Part shown: positions 1-10,731 of the stretch, piece after piece
How positions within the stretch are numbered: position 1 is the stretch's first letter
Layout of the letters: every line of letters starts with the position of its first letter
Source of the DNA: Planctomycetes bacterium MalM25
GTDB lineage: Bacteria > Planctomycetota > Planctomycetia > Pirellulales > Lacipirellulaceae
DNA length: 64,000 nucleotides
Reading direction: 5' to 3'
Assembly (NCBI GenBank): GCA_007745835.1
Contig: CP036424.1
Location: forward strand, 829,001 to 893,000
Translations under genes and position numbers: made by a program
The notes under the pieces: generated by a model
The model's database searches: none
What the model was told of the DNA's origin: nothing
Seen by the model: only the letters and a program-made list of their open reading frames with translations

Positions 1-496
1 GTGCGTGTTGGCCCCGCTCACCGCGACGCCCAAGGGGACGCCGCGGGCGTCGGTGAGCACCGAACGCTTCACGCCCAGCTTACCGCGGTCGGTGGGGTTC
101 TTGCCCGTCTTTTTCCCCGCCCAGAGGCGATTTGGTCATCGCTCCGTCGACGCTCAACCAATTCCACTGAATGCCTTTGAGCTGGTCGTACTCCACGAGC
201 GAGGCCTTCCACAGCTTGCGGAAGACGCCCGCCTCGGTCCACTCTTGGAAGTAGCGGTGCAACGTGCTGCCCGAGCCGTACTCTTGGGGGACGGCCTTCC
301 ACTGGCAGCCGGTCCGCAGGACGTAGAAGACGCCCCGGGCCACCTGCTTCAGGTCGGCCCGGGGACGACCGCCTCGGGGGCTCGCCTGGTAGCGTGGCAG
401 CAGCGGCTGCATCCGCAGCCAGAGCGTTTCGGGCAGCTGCCACGAACGACGCGACTTGCGTTTCGCCTTACGGACTCTCCGCTTCTTCTTCGACAT
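1..496 (-). CDS. IS5-family transposase, partial, split by a frameshift
   Basis: DDE transposase of an insertion sequence, cut by the left window edge. The first frame (start about 496 down to about 80) has the IS5 N-terminal region: LPETLWLRMQPLLP, GGRPRADLKQVARGVFYVLR, then the first catalytic Asp in LSVDGAMTKSPLGGEK. The continuation TGKNPTDRGKLGVKRSVLTD lies in another frame from about position 115 leftwards, so the protein needs a +1 shift at GGGGAAAAAGAC (or the gene is broken). Such two-frame organisation is known in IS5 relatives. ATG at 496 is chosen because GGAGG lies 8 bases upstream; a GTG at 505 is the alternative. The remaining catalytic residues are outside the window, so activity cannot be judged. 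Confidence 0.85.
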
Positions 497-819
497 CGAT
501 CCCACCTCCGTGCTACCAAGTGAGTTCCACTCACTCGGCTCTAAGGACGTGGATCGATCCCGGTTCGGTTACGGGATAGGCTCTAAGCCTCGGTCTAGTC
601 TAGCGAGCCGGGCCGGGGCGTGAGGCCAGACTGCACAGCATCGACGCCTCCTGTGCCGGTTAGCGGTCGGAAGGCACGGGCTCCGAATGGCGGCTCGAAT
701 ACCCCGACCGCGACGCTCCAAACTCGCCGAGGTCTGCCGGACCGACGCGGGTTGGCGTTCGGCCGTAGTTGCGGCGGTTGGTCCAACCGACCGAACTTTG
801 AGGGACCAGTAATTCGCGG
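497..819. other. Intergenic region between IS5 element and DUF4405 gene
   Basis: No convincing gene. It should contain the outer end of the IS5 element. The 9-mer GGCTCTAAG occurs at 537-545 and again at 579-587, which may mark that end, but the other terminus lies outside the window so the inverted repeat cannot be confirmed. Confidence 0.4.
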
Positions 820-1866
820 TCAGGAGGCATCCGACTCTGGCCACGCCACCTCAATCAACACCTTGTCAATCAGCTGTTTCGCCGTAGTAAGCCCACCCAG
901 ATCATAGTCGATCTCACCCGCTGAGAGGTCTCCCACGCCGCCGTGCCCAATCAACTCCATCAGGTAGAAGCGGCGTTGGTCGCTGGGGTAGATCCGCGCT
1001 TCGTAGACGACCGAGGGCTGGCCGTTGCCGATTGGCCGATCGGGCGACTCGGAGCTCTGTTGATATGATGGGTTGGGGTCTTTGGCCGCGTTGATTTCGA
1101 CGTAAAGTGCGAATGGCAAGCCACCGGTTTGTAGGTGGCCGTCCATCGAGAAGTCGCGTGTCGGAGTCGCCGAGCTGACCGCGTCGACGTCTGGCGGTAG
1201 AGCTTCGCCGAGCAGCTTCTCGTACCGTGCTTGCCAGACGGGCAAGACCTCCTTCCTTCGCACTGTGCGTCCGCCCCACGTCATCGTGCCAGACGCCGCC
1301 GACGCCTCGGACACGTAGATGGTCTCTAGCACATCGCCTTCTTCGTTCTCAGCCCAAATGGCGAGCTGCGTCTGCAAGCCGCTCAAGTCGAGCTCGTCGA
1401 CGTCTCGGCCGAATGCCGGTCCCCAGTCGAACTCGATTCGCAGACCGGTATCGGCTGTATCGCCTCGGTGAACACGCAAGCCACTCTCGACTGGCAGATA
1501 GGCGACGCGACGGTGCGGTCGGAAAATCTCTTGCGTGTGTTGAGCCTCGTAGCCTTGGCCGATCAGTTGCGACACGGGCCACGCGTTCCAGATCGCTGCG
1601 ACGAGCGTTAGCGCCCACACCCCCGCAGCGCTAGCCGCCTGGAGCCACCCAGACGAACGGCCCTGCCCGGGCGCCGCGCGCAGCAGGTTGCGGAAGTACC
1701 GCCCCCGAGAACTCAGGTGCAGGCCCACCAGGATCGCCGTCGCGAAACCGAAGGCGATGTGGACCCGCGTCACGACCAGTGAGAACGGCTGAAAGAACCG
1801 CAGCAACCCACTAGCGAGGAGCGTGAGGAAGCAGAAAAGGAGGCCAACGTTGACGACGTGCTTCAT
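820..1866 (-). CDS. DUF4405/DUF2271-like membrane protein
   Basis: Predicted inner-membrane protein of about 348 residues. Two N-terminal hydrophobic helices (about residues 4-26 and 31-52) carry histidines in RVHIAFGFA and LVGLHLSS, as in the DUF4405/cytochrome b561-like families, and a third helix lies near GVWALTLVAAIWNAWPV. The rest is a periplasmic-type domain with a DAVSSATPTRDF stretch and GLPFALYVEINAAKD that resembles DUF2271. Haem binding is an inference from the histidines. ATG at 1866 is preferred over a TTG at 1875 because it opens directly on the hydrophobic segment. It lies 66 bases downstream of the FAD oxidoreductase gene on the same strand and is probably co-transcribed with it, perhaps as an electron-transfer partner. 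Confidence 0.65.
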   Translation of the reverse strand: MKHVVNVGLLFCFLTLLASGLLRFFQPFSLVVTRVHIAFGFATAILVGLHLSSRGRYFRNLLRAAPGQGRSSGWLQAASAAGVWALTLVAAIWNAWPVSQLIGQGYEAQHTQEIFRPHRRVAYLPVESGLRVHRGDTADTGLRIEFDWGPAFGRDVDELDLSGLQTQLAIWAENEEGDVLETIYVSEASAASGTMTWGGRTVRRKEVLPVWQARYEKLLGEALPPDVDAVSSATPTRDFSMDGHLQTGGLPFALYVEINAAKDPNPSYQQSSESPDRPIGNGQPSVVYEARIYPSDQRRFYLMELIGHGGVGDLSAGEIDYDLGGLTTAKQLIDKVLIEVAWPESDAS

Positions 1867-1932
1867 GGAAGGCAAACGCGTTCCACCTACAGGGACTGGC
1901 GGCTGGGCAGCGGAATCCGGAGCGCGGGTGCG

Positions 1933-4900
1933 CTAGTTAGCGAGGCCGGCGGACGCCGCATCGCCTTCGCGATACAGCCGGACCTCATAGACGCGTGCCG
2001 AGGGATCGCCGTTGGTCTGATCGAGTAAGACCCGGAACCGAGAGGCGGTTACAGGCGCGAAGCGGTGGACCCGTCGGCGTTGGTAGTTATTCTTCTCCTC
2101 GGCGACGGTCACCCAATCGCTGCCGTCATGGTACTGCAGCCGATAGTCTCGTGCGCACTCGGGCGGCATCCGTTCGGAGTCCTTGAACTGCCAACTCGCG
2201 TACCGCTTGGTCTTCAGGTTGGTGTCAAAGGTCAGGTAGGCGCTGTCGAAGGTCTTCTCCGCCCCCAGGTCAAACTCCAGCCACTGCGGCATGGCCTGCT
2301 CCGGGTCGGAGATCCACATGTTGTTGGGGACCTTGCCGATCCACATCTCCATGTTGTCGTCCAAGGGACGGGTCAGGCCGTTGATCGCGTTGTGCGGCCC
2401 GTCCTCGGGAGTCCGGCTGCTCGAGGCAGAGACCTGGGCGGTGCGCGCCAGGTCGCCGGGGTCTTCGTTGCGCAGGTGCAGGATCGTGATGTCGTCCTTC
2501 AGGAGCTGCTGTTGTAACTCGGGCATATGGCTTTGGTAGATGTCGCGAGGGTCGATGCTCTTGCTGATGCACATGGCCGCCGCCGTGCCGACCGCCTGGC
2601 CCATCATGCCGGTCGTCCCTTGGACCCGAGCCGTGCCGAGCGCTACGTGGGTGACCGACACGTTGCGGCCTGCCATGAACAGGTTGGGGACGTCTTTCGA
2701 GTATAGGATGCGGAGTGGGATGCTCGCGGGAGAGATATTCGTCTCGAAGTCGTAAGGGCTGCCGGGTGAGAAGATGCCTAGCGGATGGTGGACGTCGAGC
2801 TTCCAGACGAAGTAGCCGACCCGGTCGGGAAACACCGTGCGATTGACGACGTCGTCCTCGGACAAGACGAGATCGCCGACGAGCCGACGCGTCTCGCGCT
2901 TAGCGTTCGTCACGGGGATGTAGGTCAACTCGTAGTTGGTCGCTTGCTCGGCCAGCGGCGAGTGGTTCTTGATCCAGTTGTAGTAGGAGAGGCTCACGCG
3001 GACGAGGTCGTCACGGGCCCACTCGGGATCCCACAGGTCATCGATGTCGCCGTGGTTTTCGGTCCACCAGTTGCCGCTGCGCACCCCGTTCTCGAATCGG
3101 GGGCGTTTCACGTAGCCTTCCTCGTTCTCTCGCAGGTCGTAGACCCAGTCAGGCGCTTCGTGCTTGACGGGCTCGCCGGCGTCGAGCGCCTGGTAGCCCA
3201 AAATCGAGTGTTGCATGAGCGAGCCGCTCATCGTGATCTTGTCAGCCTGCTCGCGGGCATTGCTTTCGCCATACGCGCCTTTCGATTCGCGTCCGAGCAT
3301 CCACTTCGCGCCGGCGTAATAGCCAAGCCAGCCGTCGCCGGTGCAGTCGGCGAAGTAATCCCCGGAGAATCGCTTCAGGTGGCCATCGACCATGTCGAAT
3401 GACGTCACCGCGGTGATGCGGTTGTCGTCGTCGGTGTCCGCCGCGAAGACGTGGGAGTTCAGGAAGACCGTGACGTTTGGCTCCGCGGCCAGTAGCACCT
3501 CGGCGCCGGCCGCCCATTTCTGGTTGTGCATAAATGCGGAGATTCGTCCGGCCTCTTCGTTGAGCCCCGCCTCGCGACCCTTGCCGCTGCTAGATCCCCC
3601 AGACACCGGCACGCCCATCTCGGAGCTGTTGTTACCGCCGACTAGGGGTCGGTTTTGCACGAGCGCTACGGTAGCCCCGCCGCGCGCCGCCGCGATGGCG
3701 GCGTTGCAGCCGGCGACGCCCGCGCCGACGACCACAACGTCGAAGTGGCCCATGTCCTTCGACGGCAGGTCGCGGACGAGTCGCTTCCGCATCGGGGCGT
3801 AGGCCCCTTGCCCGGCGGCGGGAACAAAGTCGGGGTCGCGCGAAAGGATCAACGCGTCACAACGGCCGTAGTAGCCGGTCAGGTCGTTGAGTTCGAGTTG
3901 GATCTCGCCCTGTTCAAGATCGAAGAAGCCCCCGTCCTGCCACGCCCACTCTCGCTCGTTCCCGGTCCCGAACGTGGCGTCGGAATCGGAGCCATCGATC
4001 CGTACCTTGAAGCGGCCGGGGGCGTGGCCCTCTGCGAGCCAATTCTTGTTGCGGACCCACAGCCGATAGCGGCCGGCCGTCGGGACCTCGATCGTCGTCG
4101 AGGCGTTCGACACCGGCTTCCCCGTCCCGGCCGCCATCAGGTAGGGCGAGCCCATCTGCGGCACGAACTGCGTGTCCATCCACCAGCCGCCGTAATCATC
4201 GAAGTCCTCTGCATCGATCCACAGGACGCCCGACACGAGTTCCTCCGGCTTGACCTTGAGGGACTTCTCGTAGAAGTCCGTGAACTTGTTGTCCGACCGG
4301 TAGACGTGGGCCATCGCCTCTCGGAAGGAGTTCGCGATCTGGTCCGGGCTCATCACCGACGCCGCAACGCGTATCTCGTCCAGAGTCCCGCTGATGGCGT
4401 GCCGGCCACTCATCGAGGCCAGATAGAGCGGCGAGCTGCTGGTGTCGATGCCTCGGGGCGGTCCCTCGAAGTGTCGCTCGGTGTCGAGCTTGCCGTTGAA
4501 GTACAGCCGGACCGTCTGCCCATCGAACGTCGCGGCTAGGTGCCGCCACTGACCGGCGGGGAAGTCGAGCTCGGTTGAGGAGACCGTTTCTTCCTTCCCG
4601 TCGAACCAGAGCGACACCGAAAAGCCCTTGCGGGGCCCAAGGTACAACGCGTAGGCGCCTTGCTTACGCAGGAGCGTTGGCCTCTGCGGCCAACGGGGAC
4701 TCCACGGCTTCACCCAGCCTTCAAGACTGATCTGTTCGGTGATGTTCAGGCTGTCGTCGCTCCCGCAGTCGATCCAACCACCAGGTTGAATCTGCAGTGC
4801 CGACCTGAGGGCGCCAGAAACCCATTCGGTACGCCGGGCGCGCCCATCGTTCCCAAACCCGGAGCCATCGGCCACGGTGGTGGCGACGCCATCGTCCATG

Positions 4901-5001
4901 CGCCACTGGCCGCGAACATCAACGGCCGCCTTTAGCGGCAGCGCGATCGAAACCGCAGCCACAAGAGCTAGGCATCGTAAGGCTCGAACATCCATATGCA
5001 T
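1933..5001 (-). CDS. Exported LamG / FAD-dependent oxidoreductase / discoidin protein
   Basis: Large exported flavoprotein of about 1022 residues. After a signal peptide ([20 protein letters not shown]...) comes a LamG/concanavalin-like domain (about 15-220), a carbohydrate-binding-like beta domain (about 255-395), a FAD_oxidored domain opening with the Rossmann motif [15 protein letters not shown] and followed by GGNNSSEMG, and a C-terminal F5/8 type C (discoidin) domain with [20 protein letters not shown]_oxidored proteins are numerous in planctomycetes, but their substrates are largely unknown; the two sugar-binding-type domains suggest a polysaccharide-derived substrate (inference). Start 5001 is chosen at the signal peptide; an in-frame extension reaches 5169 but has no export-like sequence. 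Confidence 0.8.
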   Translation of the reverse strand: MHMDVRALRCLALVAAVSIALPLKAAVDVRGQWRMDDGVATTVADGSGFGNDGRARRTEWVSGALRSALQIQPGGWIDCGSDDSLNITEQISLEGWVKPWSPRWPQRPTLLRKQGAYALYLGPRKGFSVSLWFDGKEETVSSTELDFPAGQWRHLAATFDGQTVRLYFNGKLDTERHFEGPPRGIDTSSSPLYLASMSGRHAISGTLDEIRVAASVMSPDQIANSFREAMAHVYRSDNKFTDFYEKSLKVKPEELVSGVLWIDAEDFDDYGGWWMDTQFVPQMGSPYLMAAGTGKPVSNASTTIEVPTAGRYRLWVRNKNWLAEGHAPGRFKVRIDGSDSDATFGTGNEREWAWQDGGFFDLEQGEIQLELNDLTGYYGRCDALILSRDPDFVPAAGQGAYAPMRKRLVRDLPSKDMGHFDVVVVGAGVAGCNAAIAAARGGATVALVQNRPLVGGNNSSEMGVPVSGGSSSGKGREAGLNEEAGRISAFMHNQKWAAGAEVLLAAEPNVTVFLNSHVFAADTDDDNRITAVTSFDMVDGHLKRFSGDYFADCTGDGWLGYYAGAKWMLGRESKGAYGESNAREQADKITMSGSLMQHSILGYQALDAGEPVKHEAPDWVYDLRENEEGYVKRPRFENGVRSGNWWTENHGDIDDLWDPEWARDDLVRVSLSYYNWIKNHSPLAEQATNYELTYIPVTNAKRETRRLVGDLVLSEDDVVNRTVFPDRVGYFVWKLDVHHPLGIFSPGSPYDFETNISPASIPLRILYSKDVPNLFMAGRNVSVTHVALGTARVQGTTGMMGQAVGTAAAMCISKSIDPRDIYQSHMPELQQQLLKDDITILHLRNEDPGDLARTAQVSASSSRTPEDGPHNAINGLTRPLDDNMEMWIGKVPNNMWISDPEQAMPQWLEFDLGAEKTFDSAYLTFDTNLKTKRYASWQFKDSERMPPECARDYRLQYHDGSDWVTVAEEKNNYQRRRVHRFAPVTASRFRVLLDQTNGDPSARVYEVRLYREGDAASAGLAN

Positions 5002-5383
5002 CGGTGCCAGTAATGAAAGCATGGGTAAGAGGTTTGCCGCCTCCCGCTGAGACTGCTGCAGCGAAGGAGGGATGCGATGGTTGGGACGGCGAGGAGCCAG
5101 ATTGCCTACAGTATACCACATGGCAATCCTAGGCGTCGGCTCGCAGCTCCCCTTGTTCATTGACTCCACACGTAGCCGGACGGCTGTCTGGCTGCTCTCG
5201 TAAGACGGGATCGCGAAGTGTTAGCTCAGGCTTGCCTGGACCATGTGTCGCTGCGGCTAAGTGCCTAAGTCACCATCAAACGGCAGATGCCGCCGGCCTG
5301 CAATTTGCTTCTGTGAAGCACTTCGCTTGGCGAGCACGCGATCGCCGGACTTTGCCCGCCGCTGCCGGGCGGACCCGCCACGC

Positions 5384-7126
5384 TCACTCTACGATGGCGA
5401 TATCGACAGAGCTGTTTAGTCCGACCCTCAGGTACTCTGGCGACTGACCGTTGGCCCGTGGCTCCGCGTCATCCCAGGAGTAGACGGTCACGGTAACGTC
5501 ACCCGACTGGTGTGCATGCAGCACCCCGAACTTGTCTATTGACGCAACCTCAGGATCGCTTGACTCCCAAATCAGACTGTTGCGGGTCGCTCCTGGTGGC
5601 GCAATCTCGCACCTCAGTGCTCGAGTGCTGCCGGCACGCAACGGGTCATCACTCGTAATGATCTCCAAACTCTCAACTGGGACATACCTCTTGGCCTCGA
5701 GTAAGGCCCCTAAGCGTTCGTAGGCTTCCTGCTGATCTGAAGACAGCCCGTTCAAGTCGAGCCCGGCGTATCGATAGCGATTCGTTCGTCTCGGGATCCG
5801 CTTCTTCACCGGCGCACCGGACTCCTCTAGCAAGTCTTCCGCCCACTCGAAAAAACGACCGTCCGGATACATCGCGTCTGGAGCATAGCGTTTGAATCGC
5901 TTGTCGAAGGCATACTCGAGAACAATTGAATGCTCACCATCATCATTCGCGTTGAGGCTCCACGTCGTTATAGCGTCTCGTGGCGCCTGTTTCGATCTAC
6001 CTGTCAACTGCGGCCAGAAGCTTACGCCATCGAGATGGTTCCTGTTCGGGATTTCGAGGCCCGCTGCCTCGCAGAGCATCGGAAGAATATCGGTCACGTA
6101 GACGAGCTCATCGTAGGTTGTCTTCGCTGGGATCTTCCCGGGGGCGCGAATTAACAGGGGCACGTGAAGACCGCCCTCAATGTGCTTGCCTTTGTACGCC
6201 TGCCTAACGGCTCCGTCCGGGTAAGCGAAGAAATACTCAGGACGCGTTCCGTTGTCGCCCATAAGCACCACGATGGTGTTATCTGCTACGCCAGCTTCCT
6301 CAAGCTTGTCAAGGATGTTGCCGATCATCTTGTCGGCGTAGTGCAACATGTCCGGGTAGAATCTCGCGTCATCTCCTCTCCGGCTGTTGCCCACGTCATG
6401 GGTGTCATAGACAGACGCAGGCTTAGTGTCCGGAGTCGGCGTGCGCTCACTATGCATCAGGAGCATCGAGTAATAGAGAAAGAACGGCTGCGCCTTCTTG
6501 CGCTCAATAAAGTCAAGCGCGTAGCGGTTTATTAGCTGGGGGCCATACCAGCGGCGACCGGTCTCTGGGTCGATGCCGCGATAGTCTTTGGTGTCTCCGT
6601 TGAGAATAAAGTACGGCTCGATCATACGCCGGCCGACTTTGTTGGTCACATCGAAGCAGAAGAACTCGTCCCAGCAGAACTCGGAAATGTACTCCTCCGC
6701 AGGTGTGCCTTCAGTTCCTCGGGTTTGCTTCCACTTGCCGACGATGCAGGTCTCGTAGCCAGCCCGCTTAAACAAGTCGCTGAACGTGATGTCAGACGCA
6801 TGCTGCGATTTGGGGTACAAGTAGTTGCGTCGGTTGTTCTTCCCGGTCATGAGGGCCACGCGCGACGGTTCGCACAGCGGGTAAGTGTACGCCCAGTCGC
6901 AGCGGGCTCCTTCTCTTGCGAGGCTGTCCATACGAGGTGTCGAGAAAGCTACGTTCTCAAAAGGCTCTACCGGGGAGTCGCAGCTAATCTCCTCGGCTCC
7001 GTAGGTCGAGACGGAATAATGGCTTACATCATCCAGCAAGATGAGCACGACATTGGGCTGCTCGGCGATCGCCGCTGACGTGACAAGCGTGGCAGCGATA
7101 GAGACAAGTTCAATTGCTCTCTGCAT
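5384..7126 (-). CDS. Sulfatase with C-terminal Ig-like (BIG2) domain
   Basis: Exported type I sulfatase of 580 residues. It has a signal peptide (1-21), the metal-binding LILLDD near residues 28-33, and the formylglycine motif C85-E-P-S-R followed by LMTG, so Cys85 should be converted to the catalytic aldehyde by a maturase not seen here. A second metal site is VVLMGDNG. The last 80 or so residues (TSDDPLRAGSTRALRCEIAP..., VASIDKFGVLHAHQSGDVTV) resemble a bacterial Ig-like BIG2 domain, which is unusual as a sulfatase tail. ATG 7126 is chosen at the signal peptide; the frame stays open upstream to 7243. The substrate is unknown, probably a sulfated glycan. Confidence 0.85.
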   Translation of the reverse strand: MQRAIELVSIAATLVTSAAIAEQPNVVLILLDDVSHYSVSTYGAEEISCDSPVEPFENVAFSTPRMDSLAREGARCDWAYTYPLCEPSRVALMTGKNNRRNYLYPKSQHASDITFSDLFKRAGYETCIVGKWKQTRGTEGTPAEEYISEFCWDEFFCFDVTNKVGRRMIEPYFILNGDTKDYRGIDPETGRRWYGPQLINRYALDFIERKKAQPFFLYYSMLLMHSERTPTPDTKPASVYDTHDVGNSRRGDDARFYPDMLHYADKMIGNILDKLEEAGVADNTIVVLMGDNGTRPEYFFAYPDGAVRQAYKGKHIEGGLHVPLLIRAPGKIPAKTTYDELVYVTDILPMLCEAAGLEIPNRNHLDGVSFWPQLTGRSKQAPRDAITTWSLNANDDGEHSIVLEYAFDKRFKRYAPDAMYPDGRFFEWAEDLLEESGAPVKKRIPRRTNRYRYAGLDLNGLSSDQQEAYERLGALLEAKRYVPVESLEIITSDDPLRAGSTRALRCEIAPPGATRNSLIWESSDPEVASIDKFGVLHAHQSGDVTVTVYSWDDAEPRANGQSPEYLRVGLNSSVDIAIVE

Positions 7127-7479
7127 CACCTTGTCTCGGGTGGACCTCACGCACAGGGCGGATCGATGATAGTCGGTCGCTCTAATTCGGTAGAGCGATG
7201 ACGGTGAATCAAGTCGAGGATGCATCTTCATGTGGGCCTTCATTTGGTTTGCCGGTGCATGCCGGGCCTAACGCACTTGTGAGCTAACTATTGGTGGGTG
7301 AAACAAGAGCGAACCAAACGCGTCTGACGTCGCGGGAACTTGAAGGTCATCTTTGCGGCTGTAGTGCGAAGCGACGGGGTCGGTTGGCTCCGGATGCACG
7401 ATTGATACGAACCGTTAGCAGATACGGACCGACCAACGTCGGCGGTCTTGGATGCCCTGTTTGGATCAGGAACAACGCG
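7127..7479. other. Gap and leader around the sulfatase and cupin genes
   Basis: Short in-frame leader to the sulfatase (7127-7243) followed by about 235 bases without a supported gene. No clear terminator or operator was recognised. Confidence 0.3.
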
Positions 7480-8382
7480 TCAGCTACTTGGCGGACGTCC
7501 AAGGATAGGGGGGTCACTGCGTTCAATGTGGTACTCGCCACTTGCGCGGATGTAGATCACGCAGTCTGACTCCCGCCCTGATCGGAGGCGCCACCGTGAG
7601 TCGCTGGGGAGCTCAACAGCCGAGCCCGTGCTGAGCGGTTCGGTGTCGATGTTGTCCTCATCGAGGAAACGGAGACTGCCTGTAACGACGATCATCCTGA
7701 GGCGGCCCGAGGTTGGCCCGATCATGCCTTGGAAGCCCGGCGGTAGCTTCAGGAAGGTGCCGCCAGGCTTCCCTGATTTTGGGCTTCCCCAGAGCAAGGC
7801 TACCTGAGCCGTTGCGCCGTCGCTGCCGCCTTCGGGTTCCTGGCCCCACCCCGCTTTCTTCACGTCGAGCCACACCAAATTCGAGACGTCGACATTGATT
7901 GGTCGTTCGCCGTTGTCGAACGCCTCGTCGGTAGGCTGCACGAGGTAGGGCCCGCTGTCGATCTCAACGTAGGCGACGCCCGCACCACGTGATGAGGTGA
8001 TGTGCGGCTCGCCGGCGGGTTGGGTCCAAAAAGAGCCAGGGGGCATCCACATCGGTTTGGCTTCGGGGTCGTCGTTGTGGAGGTGGCCGCCGAGAACAAT
8101 CGCCCGGTAAGAGATGTTGTGGATGTGCGGTGGCGAGGAGAAGCCATCGACAAATTTCACGAGGAAACCCGAGGCTCCAGGTTGAGTCTGGTCGCCCCAA
8201 AGCGTTCCCGCTTGGGGCCCCCGTGCGCCCCGCTTTGGGTTGAGCGGCCTCCAGTGGATATCCGACGTTCGGACGACTTGAAGTTGCTCAGTCGAAGCCT
8301 CTTCCTCGGCTTGGCACACCGAGATGCAGGCGCTGAAGCCGGCTACCGCAAGCAGTTGCATTAGCCGCATGGTGCTCCCCAT
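7480..8382 (-). CDS. Exported DUF4437 double-cupin protein
   Basis: Protein of about 300 residues with a signal peptide (MRLMQLLAVAGFSACISVCQA) and two cupin-like halves. The first half has a metal-site pattern, SSPPHIHNISYRAIVLGGHLHND, and GEPHITSS; this matches DUF4437, a ChrR-like cupin family. The second half (QVALLWGSPKSGKPGGTFLKL...) repeats the fold with fewer histidines. Function is unknown; a small-molecule sensor or isomerase role is possible. It is divergent from the sulfatase at 8863 and upstream of another sulfatase gene on its own strand. Start 8382 or 8370; both precede the signal peptide. Confidence 0.7.
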   Translation of the reverse strand: MGSTMRLMQLLAVAGFSACISVCQAEEEASTEQLQVVRTSDIHWRPLNPKRGARGPQAGTLWGDQTQPGASGFLVKFVDGFSSPPHIHNISYRAIVLGGHLHNDDPEAKPMWMPPGSFWTQPAGEPHITSSRGAGVAYVEIDSGPYLVQPTDEAFDNGERPINVDVSNLVWLDVKKAGWGQEPEGGSDGATAQVALLWGSPKSGKPGGTFLKLPPGFQGMIGPTSGRLRMIVVTGSLRFLDEDNIDTEPLSTGSAVELPSDSRWRLRSGRESDCVIYIRASGEYHIERSDPPILGRPPSS

Positions 8383-8862
8383 CAGTTGTGTGTGTTCTAG
8401 GCAATCTGAAAGTCGTCCATGCACCGGCTAGCACGGAGCAAACGCGCAATCGGATATTGTATGCAAAACGATCTGCTCATACAAGAAGTCACTGCCAAGC
8501 AGTCGCTCTACGAACCGAGCTAGCCCTCGACTCGATCGCTACGGCGATCCAGCGGTGCTTGCCGCAAGGAGCAAGGGCCGAGTAGCAAGAGCAATGTGCC
8601 CACGCCATCAACGAGATCGGTCACCGGAAGAAGGGGGCCGAGTCGATCGAACCAAAATTGATGATCGTCTACAATGACTAGCTAGCGAGGCGGGTTCTTC
8701 TCAAGGCAGTTGCGACTCATCGTCGCTTCAGCAAATCACCAAGTTGGTTCAGTCCGGCTGTTTTCCCAGTCGCGTGATCTCGCAGCGAACCAAATCGGGC
8801 AACGGACAGAGTGTATGAACAAGCATATTTCGAAGACCCAACCCAAATGTCGGCTATAGATC
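8383..8862. other. Divergent intergenic region, cupin and sulfatase genes
   Basis: About 480 bases with no supported gene. It must hold the promoters of the two divergent genes. A short open stretch ending near 8682 (INEIGHRKKGAESIEPK) is not recognised and may be a gene remnant. Confidence 0.3.
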
Positions 8863-10452
8863 ATGAAAGCACACGCTCGAATTCTCGCAGCTGCCGCGAT
8901 AGCAGTCCTGGCGGTCGTGGTGGCTGAAGCAGCCGCAGCCAAGCCGAACGTAGTCATCCTTTTTGCCGACGACATCAGTCCACGAGAGCTTCCAATCTAC
9001 GGCAGCACCGTCTGGAGCAAACCGAAGGGCGGGGACACCTCCGATCCTCGATTTCGTGCAAGGACGCCGGTAATAGACCGCTTGGCTAGCGACGGCTGCT
9101 ACATCACCAACGCATGGGGCGCCACGGTCTGCATGCCAAGCCGTGCCATGATGATGACCGGCCGCTTCGCCACCCAAACGAAGTGGTGGCACAATCGTGA
9201 TCTCGGACGAGTTCAAACCGTACGAGGCAAGCGGACGTGGTATCTGTTCGAGAGTTCGCCAATCGGCATGGGCCAAGTCGCCACCATGGGCGGCTACGCC
9301 AGCGTTTGGGCCGGGAAAACCCAGATGCAGGTGCGGGGCGAGGCGTTCCAACGATTCGGCTTCAGCGAAGGGATGATCGGAACAGGCGAAGAACTCGAGA
9401 TACGACGGCATGAATACGGCTTCCGTACGTCGGTCGTTTCCGTCGGCGGCGAACGGAAAGTTAAGAATCTCGACTCAGGAAGAATCGCCCCCGGCTATCC
9501 GATGCCGCGCCGAAGTTACGGGTTCAATCCCCACCTAGTCGTTGTCAATGAGAAAGGGCAGAAAGTTGGTCTTGAGTGGTGGCCGAACACGCCGGAGGCT
9601 CAAGCCTCTTTTAGCGTCAATACCTATGGCCCGGATGTTGAGACCGACTACTGCCTCGACTTCATGGAACGCCAGCACCGCGCTGGCAAGCCCTTTCTTG
9701 TCTATCACGCTACGTTCTTAGGGCATGGCGATTTCGACTGGTTGAACCCGAACTCGGGCAGCAAGTGGCCAGGCACGCCTGTCATCGAGTGGGACGGAGA
9801 GTCGTACCATCGCACCGAACCGAATATTACGGGCAGCAACGGCCAATACGAGACAAACGGCACCGTGACCGAGAGCGGCCTTCACTCCCACGTCAACTAC
9901 ATCGACTACATCATGTGGCGCTATGTAGAGAAGGCGAAGAAACTGGGCGTCGAAGACAACACCATCTTCATCTTCTCGGCTGACAACGGCTCGTACTTGT
10001 TTGGCAAAGGGAGGGTCGACCAGCAACGGGGAACTCACGTCCCCTTGATCGTCCATGCGCCGGGCATGACCAAACGCGGCAAACAGGACGTCCTTGCTTC
10101 TCTGACGGATGTCGTCCCGACCCTTGCCGACATCATGGGCGTGGCGATTCCCGATAACTACGCTATCGACGGGAAAAGCCTTTGGCCGTATCTCAAGTCG
10201 TCAGCCACGCAGCACCGTGAGTGGACCTACGGCTACAAGAGTGGAACGCAAATAATCCGGAGCAAGAACCTGATTCGCGACGGCAAAGGCCGTTGGTGGG
10301 ATGCGTCCGAGTTGCCCCACGACCACACAAGCTTCAAAGAGATTACGGGCTGGGATCGCGTCTCCCTGGAATACAGGAATGAGCGGAAAAAACTCGAGCA
10401 GCATCTTCGGTCGAAGGACCTCTACGATACGCATTATAATGCACCGAACTGA
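8863..10452 (+). CDS. Sulfatase
   Basis: Exported type I sulfatase of 529 residues with a cleavable signal peptide (about 1-26), metal-binding VVILFADD (Asp36-Asp37), the formylglycine motif C90-M-P-S-R followed by MMMTGR, and a second metal site [11 protein letters not shown]. The length is usual for the family. It probably hydrolyses sulfate esters of algal or animal glycans outside the cytoplasm; the exact substrate cannot be read from the sequence. It is transcribed divergently from the DUF4437 gene and is not in an obvious operon. The second window sulfatase (5384-7126) is only distantly similar, so this is not a recent duplication. Confidence 0.9.
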   Translation: MKAHARILAAAAIAVLAVVVAEAAAAKPNVVILFADDISPRELPIYGSTVWSKPKGGDTSDPRFRARTPVIDRLASDGCYITNAWGATVCMPSRAMMMTGRFATQTKWWHNRDLGRVQTVRGKRTWYLFESSPIGMGQVATMGGYASVWAGKTQMQVRGEAFQRFGFSEGMIGTGEELEIRRHEYGFRTSVVSVGGERKVKNLDSGRIAPGYPMPRRSYGFNPHLVVVNEKGQKVGLEWWPNTPEAQASFSVNTYGPDVETDYCLDFMERQHRAGKPFLVYHATFLGHGDFDWLNPNSGSKWPGTPVIEWDGESYHRTEPNITGSNGQYETNGTVTESGLHSHVNYIDYIMWRYVEKAKKLGVEDNTIFIFSADNGSYLFGKGRVDQQRGTHVPLIVHAPGMTKRGKQDVLASLTDVVPTLADIMGVAIPDNYAIDGKSLWPYLKSSATQHREWTYGYKSGTQIIRSKNLIRDGKGRWWDASELPHDHTSFKEITGWDRVSLEYRNERKKLEQHLRSKDLYDTHYNAPN

Positions 10453-10518
10453 TTGCCTGCGAACGGGTGTCGGCGACACACATCGATTGCATCTACTTCG
10501 CGGACTTTCGGCCTGGCA

Positions 10519-10551
10519 AACTTGCCGAGGTTGCCTCAACTTCGGCGAGTT
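10519..10551. terminator. Imperfect hairpin downstream of sulfatase
   Basis: Arms 10519-10532 and 10538-10551 (aacttgccgaggtt / aacttcggcgagtt) pair over 14 positions with two G-U type mismatches and a 5-base loop, 67 bases after the sulfatase stop. No T-tract follows, so a terminator role is only a possibility. Confidence 0.35.
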
Positions 10552-10731
10552 CGTTGAGTCGCCGAATCGCGCAGATGGCCATCCCACCAGCTAATCTGTG
10601 GGTATCTGCGAAGCTGCCGTAGATTCTCGATCTCGCCAAACACGCTTAGTTCGCTATTCGGCTTCGATCGCTGTACGATCTGGCAGTCCTGCGATCGTCC
10701 AGTCACAACCTGTCTCGGCTTTGCTGGTATC

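Noticed and set aside
620-907. Small plus-strand frame left of the DUF4405 gene
   Set aside because: Overlaps the real gene's end and has no recognisable feature.
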